64,000 nucleotides of DNA, taken from assembly GCF_030463565.1 (NCBI RefSeq), contig NC_134643.1, forward strand, positions 79,791,721-79,855,720, read 5' to 3'. The notes beneath the pieces are model-generated. The model searched no databases. It had not been told where the DNA came from and saw nothing but the letters and a program-made list of their open reading frames with translations. Within the stretch, counting starts at the first letter, position 1. Every line of letters begins with the position of its first letter. The translations under genes were made by a program, and so were the position numbers. Of the stretch, positions 38,575 through 51,100 are shown piece after piece. The DNA is from Pelecanus crispus. Taxonomy: Eukaryota; Chordata; Aves; Pelecaniformes; Pelecanidae.

Positions 38575-41204
38575 TCATCAGAGGGTGAAATGATTTCAGA
38601 ATATCTTCAAGAATTATTGGCCAAGTAAACAGTCTGAAGATCTTTGGAGAGTCTTGAGGCAATTTTAAAGAAATGCGTCTTTCTTTTTCCAAAGCTGCAG
38701 TCATAATACCACTTAGTCTAAATATACTGTTTAAGCAGTAGCCTGGAGACAACCGTTTCCATTAATTTCAGCTATCTATAAATCCTAAATGTGACCTTTC
38801 ATTACTGACAGTACAGTTGATCAGATTAAGATGGTGCTATGGGACCCAGCTTTTCTCATGAAGACAATAGCCCTGAACGCTGCAGAAAGAGAACAATTTC
38901 ACATTTAAAAAAAAAAACAGAACAAAAATGTACCCAAACTTTTCTAAGCTGAACACAGAATTCCTCAGTTATATAAAATAACAGCTTGGAGAGCACAAGG
39001 GGAGCTGTAAGGATCTCAAGGCCTTCATAGCTGCTTTGTAAATCACAAAGGAAGTTGGGTTTTAAGTGTCAAATCATCAAATTAGATGCAGAGACTTACC
39101 AAAGTCCAACCCCTTTTTCTTCTGGTTTTACTAGCTTGAAAATCAAAAATACTATCTCTGATGTTTGAGATCAAAGCTGAGATGAAAAATTGAAATGTGC
39201 GACCACTAAGTGGCTTTCAAATGTAGGAGCATATTTAGCAAATACAAAATTTCCGCATGCTGTTAAGTTTATTGTGGTTTTGAATTTGGCGTATCACTTT
39301 GTGGTTTCCCCTTAAAATATGGTCAGAAATGCTGGTAAGGTGAGGATTAAATCCGTCATGTTTTTTTCCAAGTCTGTCCTCAGAAATGTCAGCTCACTAA
39401 AACCAGCAAGTTACAGGAGGGTAGCTGTAATTTAGGAATCTCATTCAGAGGCAGAGGTCTTTCTGACAGACAGCTTTCTGTTAGCTTGCTTGGGGAGCTG
39501 CTGATGGATGTAAGTTTCCAAGTCTGGAATTTGGGTTTCCTGGCAGCAGAGGCAGCAGCACCCCAGAGTCCATCCTGTAGTCAGTGTCCCCATGGCTCCC
39601 AAAACACCCGAGACAAGGATGGGAGCATGGAAATCTTCGGAGCTCCCATTCTGAGCAGGGCTTCATTCCTGGGTCTGCAGCAGCAGTGTTCCTGCCCTCA
39701 AATCTCAGGTTGTCCCTCATCCCATGGTTTGAGTTTCCCTGTCCAGTTGGTGTTGAAGTTTTCAAAAGAAAAAAAAGATCACTTCAGAGAACACTTTGGA
39801 GGGGTTTTGTCCTGCTGGAGGTTTTGAAAATTTTAGCTTTTGTTTTGAAACTATGATTTTTTTTATTCTTACATTTCTTTCAGGAGTTTCAATTAACTTT
39901 TAGAAGCACTGTGAAAAGTACTACATGCATTTTTATGTCATACAAAATTGACTATATTGTGCTTCATTAAAACAACATTTAGAATAATGCAGCTTCCTGG
40001 AATCTGGCAAATGCTTATGGTAAATGTAGGGATCTTTGCCTGACAGTAAAACAAACATATTCTTGAAAGGACATGGAAGTCACATTCCTCCGTGTGAAAG
40101 GTGCTCATCATCAACAAACCGTAGGAGTTCTTCCACAGCCCCCAGTAAAAGGCCTGCCTGGCGAAAGGCAGTAGACTTTGCAGCCTTTCTGAGCTGCTGT
40201 ACAGAAATGCATCACTTCACAAAACAAGCTGCCCACAAGATGAAAGGGATGTGTGACAGAAAAGGCATGTTTATCTCAACAGGGTGATTTGACTTCATGC
40301 AATTCTAGCAGCAAGATTTGAAAAGGACCAATATTCAGCACCCACATCTGGAGCCAGATTTGTAAGGGCTTAGTTTCCACTTAACCTCAACTTGTGGGCA
40401 ACTAATTTACTTAACTCTTTTTAAAACTCTGCCCTCAAGGCATAGAGCGGTTGGGCTTCTCCTTCATGGTCGGATTTATAGCTTTGAAACACTTCAGTGT
40501 TTCAGACACTAGTATATAGAGGTTATAATGCAACGGTATTTTTTATTATGAGTATTATTATTGTTACTGCTACAGCTGCTAGGAATTTTGGACTTGGTTC
40601 CCTGCTGTGTTTCACTAGAACTAATGCAAGACAAATTTTGTAAAAATTGAAACTGAAAAGACCCTTTTCAGTCTTGTGCATGAGTGTGTAGATCAGGGGA
40701 ACTCCTGCCTGGTGGTGCGGAAACGAAGACCTTGGCATGGTTCACAAGCCAGCAGCTGCAGTATAGCATGGTGATCCACATCTATCACTGAAAGCACTTA
40801 AAGTCATCAACCCAAGAGTAATTCAGGAGTTGCAGATGGGCCAGAGCTGGTGCTATTTGTCACGTGCTTAAAAATGCAGGGAGATCAAGTATCCCATAAT
40901 AAAGATTGGCACTTGCTAACCTGGAGTGTAGATGCTTTCATGCAGAGTTCTTTGTGATGTGTGTGTAATTCTGGGCAAAATGTTCCCTGGCTGAGGCCCT
41001 AAGTAATGCTGTAATACAAAAATTAAGAATAGTATGTGATTCTGACACCAATAGTAATATTGATTAATTGCTATTGAATTTGCTTCCCAATAAGTCATAT
41101 TATCTTGTCTGAATGCCTCATAATCATTGATGTATTTATCTCCATAATACTTGCTGGTGGAGGTGCAGTGGCATTGCTCTCCTATCACAGTTCGGTTAGG
41201 GGTA

Positions 41205-41280
41205 GAGGGATGCTAAAGAGCTTGCCCAAGGTCACACAGGCCATTTTAGGGAACACGGATTTGAAGCCAGCATCCAGCTA
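41205..41280 (-). repeat. MIR-type SINE, reverse orientation
   Basis: AAGAGCTTGCCCAAGGTCAC, then ACAGG and ACACGGATTTGAAGCCAGC, is a clear copy of the reverse MIR core, the best preserved in the window. Confidence 0.65.
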
Positions 41281-41711
41281 TTGAGCCAGACTTCCTCTCC
41301 CATAGATAGTGGCTCCTGCATTTGCCTCTGTGTTTTACAAAATGTTCTGTGAGGAGCTCTGTGTCCAACTTGGTTGTGGGACCTGGCCAGAGCTTCTCCT
41401 GTCTCCACTGTGGAGGCTTCCAGGTGGCTGCAGCTGGGGAGGGAATAGAGAGGGAGGTGGCCTTGCTGCGAGGACCATGGGGACCTCATGTCATAGCAGG
41501 TTTTGACTGCATCCTTTGAAAGTTACAGTAAAAAGTAGAGCCGCAACACCATTCTCTTTTTCCATAGAGCTTGTGTGAGATTTTTTATGTAAGTGGAGAT
41601 ACAGGGAAGCTAGGGATCAGTCTGAGGGGATGCTTTGTAGAGGGTCTCCGTGGAGCACAGTTTGCTCTGCTGGCTTACAGCTTAGGGGGCAGAGGGGAGC
41701 ATGGTGGGGGA

Positions 41712-41791
41712 GAAATATTCCTGCAGAGAAATCACAGAATCATAGAATCAAAGCATTCTGTGATTCTATGATTTCTCTGCAGGAATATTTC
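41712..41791. repeat. Long hairpin: 37-bp inverted repeat with 6-nt loop, CR1 tail inside
   Basis: The left arm 41712-41748 and right arm 41755-41791 match at 35 of 37 positions. In RNA from the PRR5 strand one mismatch becomes a G-U pair. The inner part of each arm is the CR1 tail octamer (AGAATCATAGAATC); the outer part, GAAATATTCCTGCAGAGAAA, is not CR1 as I know it. The whole unit is 80 nt in PRR5 intron 4, about 370 bp upstream of exon 5. Confidence 0.9.
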
Positions 41792-42161
41792 CACATTTAA
41801 CCTGCTGTGTCCTCCTCCTACTGCTCTCCTCCACAGTCTCGTCCAGTAGGTACTACTGCAAGAAGAGGAGGAGGTAACCTGAGCTATTATTCTTTATTCT
41901 TCACAGGTTTTTTCTGAGTAAGTTTTAACCTCAGAGTCTCTGAGTTTGCTAAGAACATTAGATGTGTCATCTGAAAAGACACAAATACTGAATGATCCGA
42001 TACAGTGAAAGGAATACTAATTCCATACTGGTAATAGTAGCTGTTACATGATTCATCTTTGTGTATAATAGCAGATCCACATTGTTTCCTCTGTGTTTTA
42101 GTCTTTGCAGTTAGCCAATTCCAACCTAAATGGTTCACTAGTTTGTTTTGTGTTTTTGCAG

Positions 42162-42253
42162 GGCAGAAACTACTGGATACCTTAGCTGAAACCTGGGATT
42201 TTTTCTTCAGTGATGTCCTGCCCATGCTTCAGGCTATTTTCTATCCTGTGCAG
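42162..42253 (+). CDS. PRR5: PRR5 coding exon 5 (residues 107-137)
   Basis: This 92-nt exon follows the acceptor gtgtttttgcag and ends CCTGTGCAG|gtgaaa. Two bases complete Gly107, then it encodes QKLLDTLAETWDFFFSDVLP and MLQAIFYPVQ in phase 0. The aromatic run WDFFFSD and the LQAIFYPVQ segment are the most recognisable block of the PRR5/PRR5L family. Thr at LLDT replaces the Ser I recall in the human protein. The donor gtgaaa is weaker than the others in the gene, and the reading frame stays open for 25 codons beyond it, so intron retention would add a short novel tail before a stop at about 42326. Confidence 0.96.
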
Positions 42254-42775
42254 GTGAAAAATTACTCTATTACTATAGAATCTTGCAAAACTGGAAAAAG
42301 CAACTTTACTGGTTCATCAACAGATTGATGCAATCCTTAACTCGCTCTCCTTGGGCCAGCCTCCCAGTGCAGCTGTTCTGTATAGTCATGCCATGCAAAC
42401 AAGTTACTTATGCAAACAGCGGTTTGAAGTGCTTGGGTGAACAAGATGAAGGGGAACTTTGAAAACAGGAGTGGAGTGCAGGGAGGATAGTTAGTCCTTC
42501 TGTCAACTTACATTAAAAGTCAAAAAGGGTTATGAATGATAAATTGAAATATGCACACATCGAAATAAGTGGAGCTATGTTGACTTAAATATATACATTT
42601 CCTTCTCTGCAATGTGAATTCGTCTCTGAAGTATCTCCACTTTTGAAAAGGAATTGTATTTACGAGGTCCAATTCTGTGCTACTATAAATGAACAGCAGT
42701 AGTCCGTGAAGTTAGACCAGTTTACATGAGCACGGAATTTGACTCCAGTAATTTTAAATCCACAATAGGTACTTA

Positions 42776-42850
42776 GAATCAAAGAATCATAGAATCGTTT
42801 AGGTTGGAAAAGACCTTTAAGATCATCCAGTCCAACCATTAACCTAACTA
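42776..42850 (-). mobile_element. CR1 LINE, 3' tail fragment (reverse)
   Basis: AATCATAGAATCGTTTAGGT, TGGAAAAGACCTTTAAGATC and ATCCAGTCCAACCATTAACC are the reverse complement of the CR1 3' UTR and tail. Only the last 75 bp or so remain, typical of heavily 5'-truncated insertions. Confidence 0.93.
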
Positions 42851-43499
42851 CTTGATCTGTTTTGGATGAGGCTCACTCTTCTAACTTAGTGACGGCCACA
42901 GGGTGTTGTTTATCGCTTAAGTCCCAAGGAAATCTGTACTAGATAGGAATAAGTGACCTTCTGGAATTGCTCTTAGATGCCTACAGATTTTAGCTGGAGT
43001 TTGGTGCCTAAGCATATTTGGGGAAACTTTGGAAACTTTCCCCCATTTTTCCAAGTGGACTTCAATGCCTAAAATGATTGCCCAAATGTTATCGGTATTA
43101 CCATTTGCATCTGCAGTTAATTACAGGCATGAAATCTGAATTAGTGAAAAGCTGCAACTTCACACAGAATTTGATTCTGAAAGAAGAGCTCTAAAAACAT
43201 ACAGGGCTACTTCACCCATTGACTTGCGTCTTACCAGTAGAAACTTTAGAATGATAGACATAATATGGTATTAAAAACCTATTAGAACACAATGGGAGAT
43301 TTTTTCTAAGTGCCACAGGCATCCCAAATCCAAGGCATTTGGGAACCTAGAGATATAGGTAGGCTCTCAACCTGATTTTCCTTGCTGACGACTAAATTAG
43401 AACTCACTCAGATGTTTTTGAAAATTGCACCAAATAGCCCTTTCACTGTTTTGTTCCTGAGACCTTTGAAAATAATTTAGCAACACAAGTCTCCTCACC

Positions 43500-43605
43500 A
43501 TTCAGGTGGAAATAATTGCTTGAATTTTCAAAGGAGCCTGGAGGGGGTAAGAACCCCAAGTCCCATGTAATTTCAAATAGATCTAGGTGCCTGATGTTCT
43601 AAAGA
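43500..43605. repeat. Possible very old amniote repeat
   Basis: The stretch has the phrases ATTTTCAAAGGAGCCTGGAG and CCCCAAGTCCCATGTAATTT, resembling a widespread old sauropsid repeat built around 'ttttcaaagg...cccat'. Divergence is high and I cannot name the family. Confidence 0.3.
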
Positions 43606-44542
43606 TACTTTCAAAACCACAGCTGGTGTTTACGTGCTCTTGTAAATTGTATTCGTTGCAACTGAAGCAGATTTGGCCTTCTTTACTTCAGTACAAATAA
43701 TTAACAAAGTGAAAACAAATGGGTGAGGTGGCGTTAGGCTTTTTTATTCTAAACTAAGGGAAGTCAATATCAGCTGAATACCAGCTCTTCCAGGAGGGTT
43801 AGTATTTGGCTGGCAGCATTGAGAACTGCATGCAAGAATATGTATGTACAGCCATATATATCAGAAGAAAAAGCCCTGGTGCTGGGAACAGTTTTACAGC
43901 TCCTCATCAGATATAAGGCAGGTGGTGTTGATCTCTGCAGGTAGAGTTAGCGTTGTATTCTTCAGATGAGATTTTTTTTTTTTTCAATGAAAAGTGATGC
44001 TTGAACTGCAAAAAGATGTCTTTGAAAATGCAGTATGAAACTTCAGCTCTGCTTCTACCTTATAGTGAAGTCTCCTAAACTGTAGAGAAAAGGAGAATCC
44101 ACAGGTGGACTGTGTCAAGAATCCTACCATAATTTGAAGACACCATAATTCCTAGCCATTATTCAAAATCTTATGTAATAATGAAAATTAAACCCTTTTT
44201 TCAACCCTGCTTTTTTTTTTAAACATGATACATTTAATTACTGTTAAAGTACAAAATATTTATACATATTCTGTGCTCAAGTACAATCCTCCACCCCAAC
44301 CCCTCATCGTCTTCATACACAGTCAGATTCAGCCATTGTCTGCAGTGTTCATTACTGCCAAATCAAATTCACTGTGCAGATTTATAGGCTGTTGTGGGTT
44401 CTTTGTTATGTTTCCTCTGCTTTTCATTCAGGTTTACTATTCTTGTAATCCCTCAGAAGTGGAAGAATGAATTTTGACAGGGGATTTTGAAACTCATTTT
44501 CACAGTGCTCATAATCCATCTTGTTTTGTTTCTGTTTCTAAG

Positions 44543-44683
44543 GGGAAGGAGCCCTCCGTTCGGCAGCTGGCTCTTCTGCACTTTAGGAATATAATTACCC
44601 TCAACATTAAATTGGAAGATGCATTATCACGTTCCAGAGCCAGAGTTCCACCTTCTATTATTCAGATGCTGTTAATACTCCAG
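44543..44683 (+). CDS. PRR5: PRR5 coding exon 6 (residues 138-184)
   Basis: This 141-nt exon (47 codons, phase 0 at both ends) follows the acceptor tttctaag and ends ATACTCCAG|gtaaat. It encodes GKEPSVRQLALLHFRNIITL, then NIKLEDALSRSRARVPPSII and QMLLILQ. It carries the later helices of the HbrB-like core. Compared with the human protein as I recall it, changes are mild (Ile/Asn in the RNIITLNIKL stretch, Ser-Arg-Ser for Ala-Arg-Ala). The acceptor ends in AAG rather than CAG. This is the last coding exon I can find; the family continues with a GVHES-like segment that would begin the next exon beyond the window. Confidence 0.96.
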
Positions 44684-45242
44684 GTAAATTGGTTCCTTTT
44701 CTCAGGCTGTTTTCTTTATCTGTCTTTCTGTACTGCATTGCTGAAGTCTTCTTAAGCAGTCTGTCATTTTGCTCCTTCATTGAAAACTTCTTACCCAGAA
44801 TGCCAGTGCTTCTGTGCAATTAAATGTGATCCTAATATCTAAAAGTAGCGACTGTAGAGGTTCAGATTTCATGCCTTAAGATCCAGAGGGTCTGAGAGTA
44901 AAGATTCATTTTGAAACTGTGGGCCTTGAAATACGAAGTTTTGCAAGCAGACCAGTGTATGTGGTAATAACATGACTTCCATGAAATGCTGTGTGTTGCT
45001 GCATTAGCAGTTCTGCATAATGAAGCTTCACACCTGGAGTAGGCAATGAAGTGAATATGTGATTTATGGTTGAATCGTGGTCATATTTGGTTATGGGAAC
45101 TAAGTTCTATCAAAGCTGTTGATACGAAAACATTAAGACCAGATGGATACTGGTATTAGCCTTCAGTGTTAGACTATTTTTTTGAGTAGTAGTGAGGAGA
45201 AACAAAAAGAGGAAATTCCAGGCAAAAGGCAGGTTTGAGATT

Positions 45243-45280
45243 CCCCCCCCCCCCCCCCACACACACACACACACACACAC
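45243..45280. repeat. Poly-C run followed by (AC)n
   Basis: Sixteen C bases are followed by eleven AC units. The complementary strand is poly-G/(GT)n. Confidence 0.97.
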
Positions 45281-48039
45281 TTAATTAAAGAAAAGCATGG
45301 GCTTGTGTTGAGGAGAAGGGGGGTAAGGCAGAAGGGAGGGAGAGAGCCAGGAGTGGATTCTCAGGGGGTGAGGAAGTTGAGATTTTCCTGGCTGGTGGGT
45401 TTTTTTTTAATAAACAAATAGATTTACAGCAAATGAAAGGATATAGTGTCTCACACCTAAAATGATTCTTTTCATCACCGTAAGTGTTAGTTCTGTGTCT
45501 GAAATTGTTTTAAAGAGTAGGATAATCTAAAGGCCAGTGATGAAAATGGAGCAAAGAGTAAGATTCTCTCTGCTGGGTCAAGAAATTGTATTTTACCCCT
45601 GCTATCACAGTGTACGTTGTTGGGGTGTATAATGGCATGTTTAACCTAATTTTATCAGAAAAAGGTACTTAATGTGATAGGACTGCCTGCTCGTCCCTTG
45701 TCTCCCTTCTCCCTAACCTGCAACTTGCCAAATGCTCCTTGAAACTGCTGGCTGATTGTGACACAATGGCAGCAATATCAGAGATACTAAGATTCCTAGG
45801 AGTTTCATGAAAATTAGCGTCTGCAGAGAGGAGAGGAGCCTCAGGGAAAACTGGAGCATGGGCTTAACTGCATAATGAGACATCAAAGAATTCATGTAAT
45901 TGAACTGTGAACCCAGCTGTGTTAATAGACACCAGAGACTCCACATGAGAGAGTGCCATCACGAAAACCTTAATCACAGGAAGATTGTCTATCAGGCCTT
46001 ACTTCCTCTTAGATGCAAAGTAAACTGTCCATTCTAAACCAGGCTTCAGCAGTGTCATTGCTAACAGATCTGCTAGCTTTTTTGTGGTTTCTTCTTCAGA
46101 GAGTCTGTGCTGGCTATGGGCAAGATTCAGCTTCAAATGAATTCAGTGGTGAGCTGGGAACTGAATAACATCCTGATTTAGAAAGTTTATAGGAGGTGAT
46201 ATGGAGTCACTTGCCAGGATTAGCGCTACAAGGAACAGTTTCTTTGCAAATCTGCTTTCTTCAACAACCAGAGGTGTTAACAAGGTGGATGTCTGTTTAG
46301 GGTAAAAGGCCAAATCCATTCTCATTGTAAAACTGTTGATGGAAATCAATAACGAAGTGAGAGGGAGTTTGCCCCTGGGTGTTTGTTTCTGCATATGTTA
46401 CCTACAGTTTTGTGGTGGGGATGGTGAAGGTCCTTTCTCGGCAATAGCTCTGCCAAACTTGTGGTTTAAAACCTAATGGAAATTGCAGGAAAAGGTCAGA
46501 TGAGGACCTGGGAACGAGCTGTTTACATGCTTAGCAGTGTTAGTCAATAATTGGATTTCAGAGCAGAGGCTTTTTCCCAAACTCAAATGTCACGTTAAAC
46601 AAAACCAAATTTTATGTATTTATGGCATAGTAATGGAATTTCCTTGACTTAGATTAACTCAACATGTGAATAGGGCTGGAAGAAAGATAACAATTCAGCT
46701 TTTCAAAGAGCACATGGTGGGCTTGTGTGCGTGGATTTCCCAGGCTGAGAGGTGATGTCTTGGTGTGGACATTTGTCTAATCCCTATTTCTGTATACCAT
46801 GGATATCTCTTCCATAATGAACTCAGTGACACTGGAGCGGACTCCCATGGCTAGAAATTGAGTCTAGTGGTGTCGATTTGGGACCAAGTGTTGAACCTGG
46901 CGCTGAATTTCCCCGTTTCTGTCCTTGACAGCCTTGCGCAGCTGCATTACATAATTAAGGAGTGGGTCATGTTCTTCAAGACAGCAGCTGTAATGTCAGC
47001 CGAAGGTCACAGGTTCCAAAGGCCCATACTGACATGCACCAGTCTGTCTTGTTAGACTGGATTAAAGCAGCAGAGATTTGGTAACTACTGCAGGGTGCAT
47101 CTGATATTGCTCGTGTTTTAGCTTGTCATGATGTAGGGGAAGAGCTCTGTCAGTTTGTCAGGAGAAGACTCTTTCTTTATGGAGGGGAAGGGAGGTTTTT
47201 TAAAGAGGAAATGGAAGCTGCAGCAATCCTTGGGCTTTATTCAGGAGGTGGGTGCTGATTCGGCAAAGCTCAGTAAGCACACGTTTTACCTGAGCGTGGG
47301 TTGGCTTCATTGGCTTCAGCATGTGAGCAATTTCATTGACCTCTGTGAAGTTACTGACCTATTGCAAGTTGTACACATTCCTTGCTTGCTCAGCTGGCTG
47401 TGCTCTGGCAAGGAGAATAAAACAGCCCCTGCCAAAGACCTCCTGAATAAAAGGGACTGAAATGAAGTTGAGCCCCTTCATTGTTTGGGTGGTTGATTTT
47501 CCTTCTTTGCATCAAATCTTTCATCCTGTCCACAGTAAACTATTTGCTGGAAGTATGCCTGCCAGCCATGCATTTAGTACCGTAGCATATGATACAGCAC
47601 CCACAGCAGTCCTCTGGCATACAGTGACATGATAGAGGATATATATTGGGACAGAAGGGATCACCAACCTGACACCTCACAATTTGCCCAGGGAGCCAGA
47701 CGCCTCCATTTCTTTGCATCTAAGACAGCAAAGATATTTTTTAAAAAAGGGGGTGGGGGGCAGGAAAATCTCATACCTTCTCTGTGCGGTCCCTCTTTGA
47801 AGGAAAGAAGAACCGCCATTTCTGGGATTAAGCTGTTACAGGTATTGTAATAGCAGGTTGTATATCTGAAGCTTTGTTGTAAGATACCCCTCATTTAAAG
47901 GATCAGATATTACTCCTCAGGTTAATTTGGGTTCTCCAAATCCAGTACAGCCACATCTGCATCTCACCAATGCTATAACCTGGACTAATTACAAGCCAGT
48001 AATCTATCGAGGAAAGCAGCAGTCCCCCGGAACTGGGGG

Positions 48040-48115
48040 AAGGAGTGATATTCCCATGCTGTTGAAGTCAGTGGGAGATTTACCATGGCATGGAAGAAGG
48101 GCTTTATACCACTCA
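48040..48115. repeat. Possible old amniote repeat with 'tgaagtcagtgggag' motif
   Basis: GTTGAAGTCAGTGGGAGATT flanked by decayed matches resembles a repeat frequent in reptiles and birds. The copy is short and the call is tentative. Confidence 0.3.
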
Positions 48116-51100
48116 AACTTTCTGTTGCTGGCATAGCCTGACCCAGTTACAAAGCACAAACGGAAATGTTAATCCTTTGTGGCCACTTACAGGTAACATA
48201 AGCTAAAGTGCCTCCAGGATGCTCCTGTTTAACTTTTAGGGCCTTCAAGAGCAGAGTCATGACTGAGGAAGTAAAAGAAGAACTAAAACTGCTTTTGAGC
48301 ACAGAGAGATGCGCAGGAGCTCACGTAACTACACTGAGTTGTCAGTCTTGCCTCGATGACCTTTCTCTTTGGGTGGAATTAGGAAGCTGGAGGGAGAGGG
48401 ATAAACAGAAGGAGGCATTAGAAAAGAATTTTCTCCCTTATGCTCTGTGAACCAAAGAGAGCAAAACTACCACTGGAGGATAAGCAATCTGACTTACTTC
48501 CCAAAACATGTTGTCAAAGAAGACTTTGCCACTGAAATTGGAACATCTTATCTCCAGGTATCTCTCCTGAGGTCTGAGAAAGTTGGAAGAGGAGAATTAA
48601 AGAGTGTTTATCTGCATCTTTTGGTTAACATCAGGATTATTTGAGTTCACAGAATCTCTCTGGGTGACCCGAGGTATTTAAAAACCCTAGAAAAGCATAG
48701 CACAATATCTCTTGTGCTGAGGGATGAGGCCTCACTAAACATAAGCTCTGAAGAGAAAAATAAAACCTGTGGTTTCCTTTTTGGCTTCTCTGAGCTTCAT
48801 TTGAACTCCCTTGCCTGTTGTCTTTCTCTGTAAAGGAAGACAAAATAAATACAGAAAACTGCCCGGTGGGACCTATTTGTTATCTCTGGAAAGTTCCTAA
48901 ATGTAGGTTCAGCTCCTTGCACTTTAAAGGGGTGGAAAAGCACATTGCAAGAGCTGAAAGCAAGTGTAAAGAGTGCTGATTTTTCCATCTTGGCAGCCAC
49001 ACCGCAAACCGAAGACAGCATAGCAGTTAAAAACAAAAATACCTTTTGCTATCAGTAAACTGCAGGGTCCTGCCTGTGGAATAACAGATTTGCTGTAACT
49101 CTGCAATGTGTGTCGACAGGGGTCAATTCTTTATGGCCATAGGGTTTTGAATTTGGTGGTTGCTTTTGAGAGGTTGTTTTACTAAGTCTCTTAGACCTGA
49201 AGCACAGGTTGAACAAAGTGGTGTGGGCATGAGGTTTCAATATGCTTTTAATTTCTCTACCTTTTTCCAAATTCCTGGTTTATAAGAAACAAAAAATAGA
49301 AACCCATAAATAAATGTATTGTAGACCCTATTTAAATATAAATCATCATCATCAAAAACCTGTTGCTTCCCATGGGTTGTGCATAAATGTATTTTCTTCC
49401 TTCCTGGTGAAAGGGTGGCTTGTCTGTGTTGTTTGCATCAGCCCCATAAGCCTGTAAGGAGTCAGGTAAGAAATCTTACAGCCAGGACACTGCCTGACAC
49501 AGAGGGAAGAGTTCTTCATTGCTTTGTATTGACACAGGTGAAACTGAGAATCTGGCCCTTGAGATTTATACCTCAGAGTATTTTGTAGAAACAAAGCTTG
49601 CTTCTAAGCAATATCCTCTGTCTTACTCTGTCTTATTTATTGTCTCTATCAGCAAGTGCAGTTTGCAGTAACTAAATTGACACAGGTTTGTTATCCTGGT
49701 ATTAATTCCTACTGCCATGATTTTTAACAAGGCATAGCATTCATTTGTTGTAGGAAAAAGATCCCTTCAAAAGCAAATCTTGACCTTTTTGCTAGCAAGG
49801 AGTACTTGTCATATTTGATTTTTAATTTCTTTATATAGGTTTATTATTGTGCTAGTTTTCTGATGCTGGGAATAATTTCTGCATGGAAGCAGCAAAAATG
49901 CTAGAATTATTTCATCTACATCTTGGGGTATTGCTGCAAGCGGGTTGGGATGTGCTGTGTCAATGAGAATGAGACAAGAAGCTGGGAACTGACTGGAAAG
50001 TTCAAAAAAACGGCAGCAGCAGTAGCCTGAGTGCAACACGGGAACCAGAAAGGTCTAAATGTACGTTACAGTGGTGCTGATGTGGTATGCTTTGGTTGGC
50101 CGATGGTGCCAGGTGGGAGTGCTAAATATGCTATTTGTACTAACCAAAGTACCGCCTTTGCTTGCTTGCGTGTCAGTCGAGCAATTCCACTGCCATAGCT
50201 GGGGACCTTGGTGTAAGTGGTAAGGACGTGAGTCAATGACAGTCGGTGGCTGTCCATTTTTCATTTACAAGCTGTAGGCTTATAGTTAAGGAGGGAAACC
50301 ACATCAGAGCCATTTTCCCTCTATCATGTTTTTAGCTCCGTTTCCTGGCGCTTAACTTCACGGCTCACCACAAGTATGTTTTCTCTAGGGGCAGAGATAG
50401 GGGGAGCGAGCGTGGCTGCTCTTAATCATTCTGTAAGCCTGACTGACAGGGGGCTTTTTCAGTAGTAGCTTCAACACAGCCAGCGTTTCTGCACCACAGA
50501 CCTTGAAAGAGCTGTGGTCTTGTGGACCCTCTTTGTAACTAAGGCCAATGGAAGCCCATTGCCATATGAAAAGAACAGATTTTGTTTTGAAATCGAGTAT
50601 TCTCCAAAACTAGGTCTCAACAGATTTGACAATGCTACATGTTGCCACTTCTGTAACCTTAAGCAGCGGAAAAACAGGAAAGCAACAGAAAATGTTGTAG
50701 TTGTTTTGCTTTGTTGTATCTGAACTTGTCTCATGAACACCATGGCGTAGTAATTCAAATGAGCATCTTGTCCTTCCTCTTAACAGAAAGGCAGTGTTCA
50801 AGGGAACATGACCCCAACCTTGTCCATACCAATTAAACACAATTGTTTTAGAAGGCGATTTGCGTTGTGCGAACTCCCTCATAATGCATTTTAAGAGTAC
50901 CTCACATTAAGTAAAATGTCGCTTCTGTGAAGGATACCAGTTGGTTAACCCAAGGTATGGCTTCAGATGGAGTTGGTCAAACACCGCAGCAGTTGAGTTG
51001 CCTGGACTGCCCTGAGTTAGGCTGTTACCATCCAGTTGGGTGCTCAGCAGTTACTGCCCATTTGCTGTCTTGCGCTGTGGTAGGTGAGAAGTGCTTACGC

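Larger units (their letters stand above)
37716..42161 (+). other. PRR5: PRR5 intron 4
   Basis: This 4.4-kb intron holds a CR1 fragment (38338-38574), a MIR piece (41205-41280) and the long hairpin at 41712-41791. Open frames around 39486-39856 have no recognisable product. Confidence 0.85.
42254..44542 (+). other. PRR5: PRR5 intron 5
   Basis: This 2.3-kb intron contains a CR1 tail fragment (42776-42850) and stretches resembling very old amniote repeats at about 42668-42760 and 43500-43605. No gene was recognised. Confidence 0.85.

Noticed and set aside
39486-39856. 113- and 90-codon forward frames in intron 4
   Set aside because: Overlapping frames with no recognisable domain, and no promoter or splice support.
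19505-44683. Paralogue PRR5L instead of PRR5
   Set aside because: The N-terminus MRTLRRLKFMSSPSLSDLGK, the WNSIHNGVIAVFQRKGLPD block and PVQGKEPSVRQLAL fit PRR5. PRR5L differs at each as I know it.
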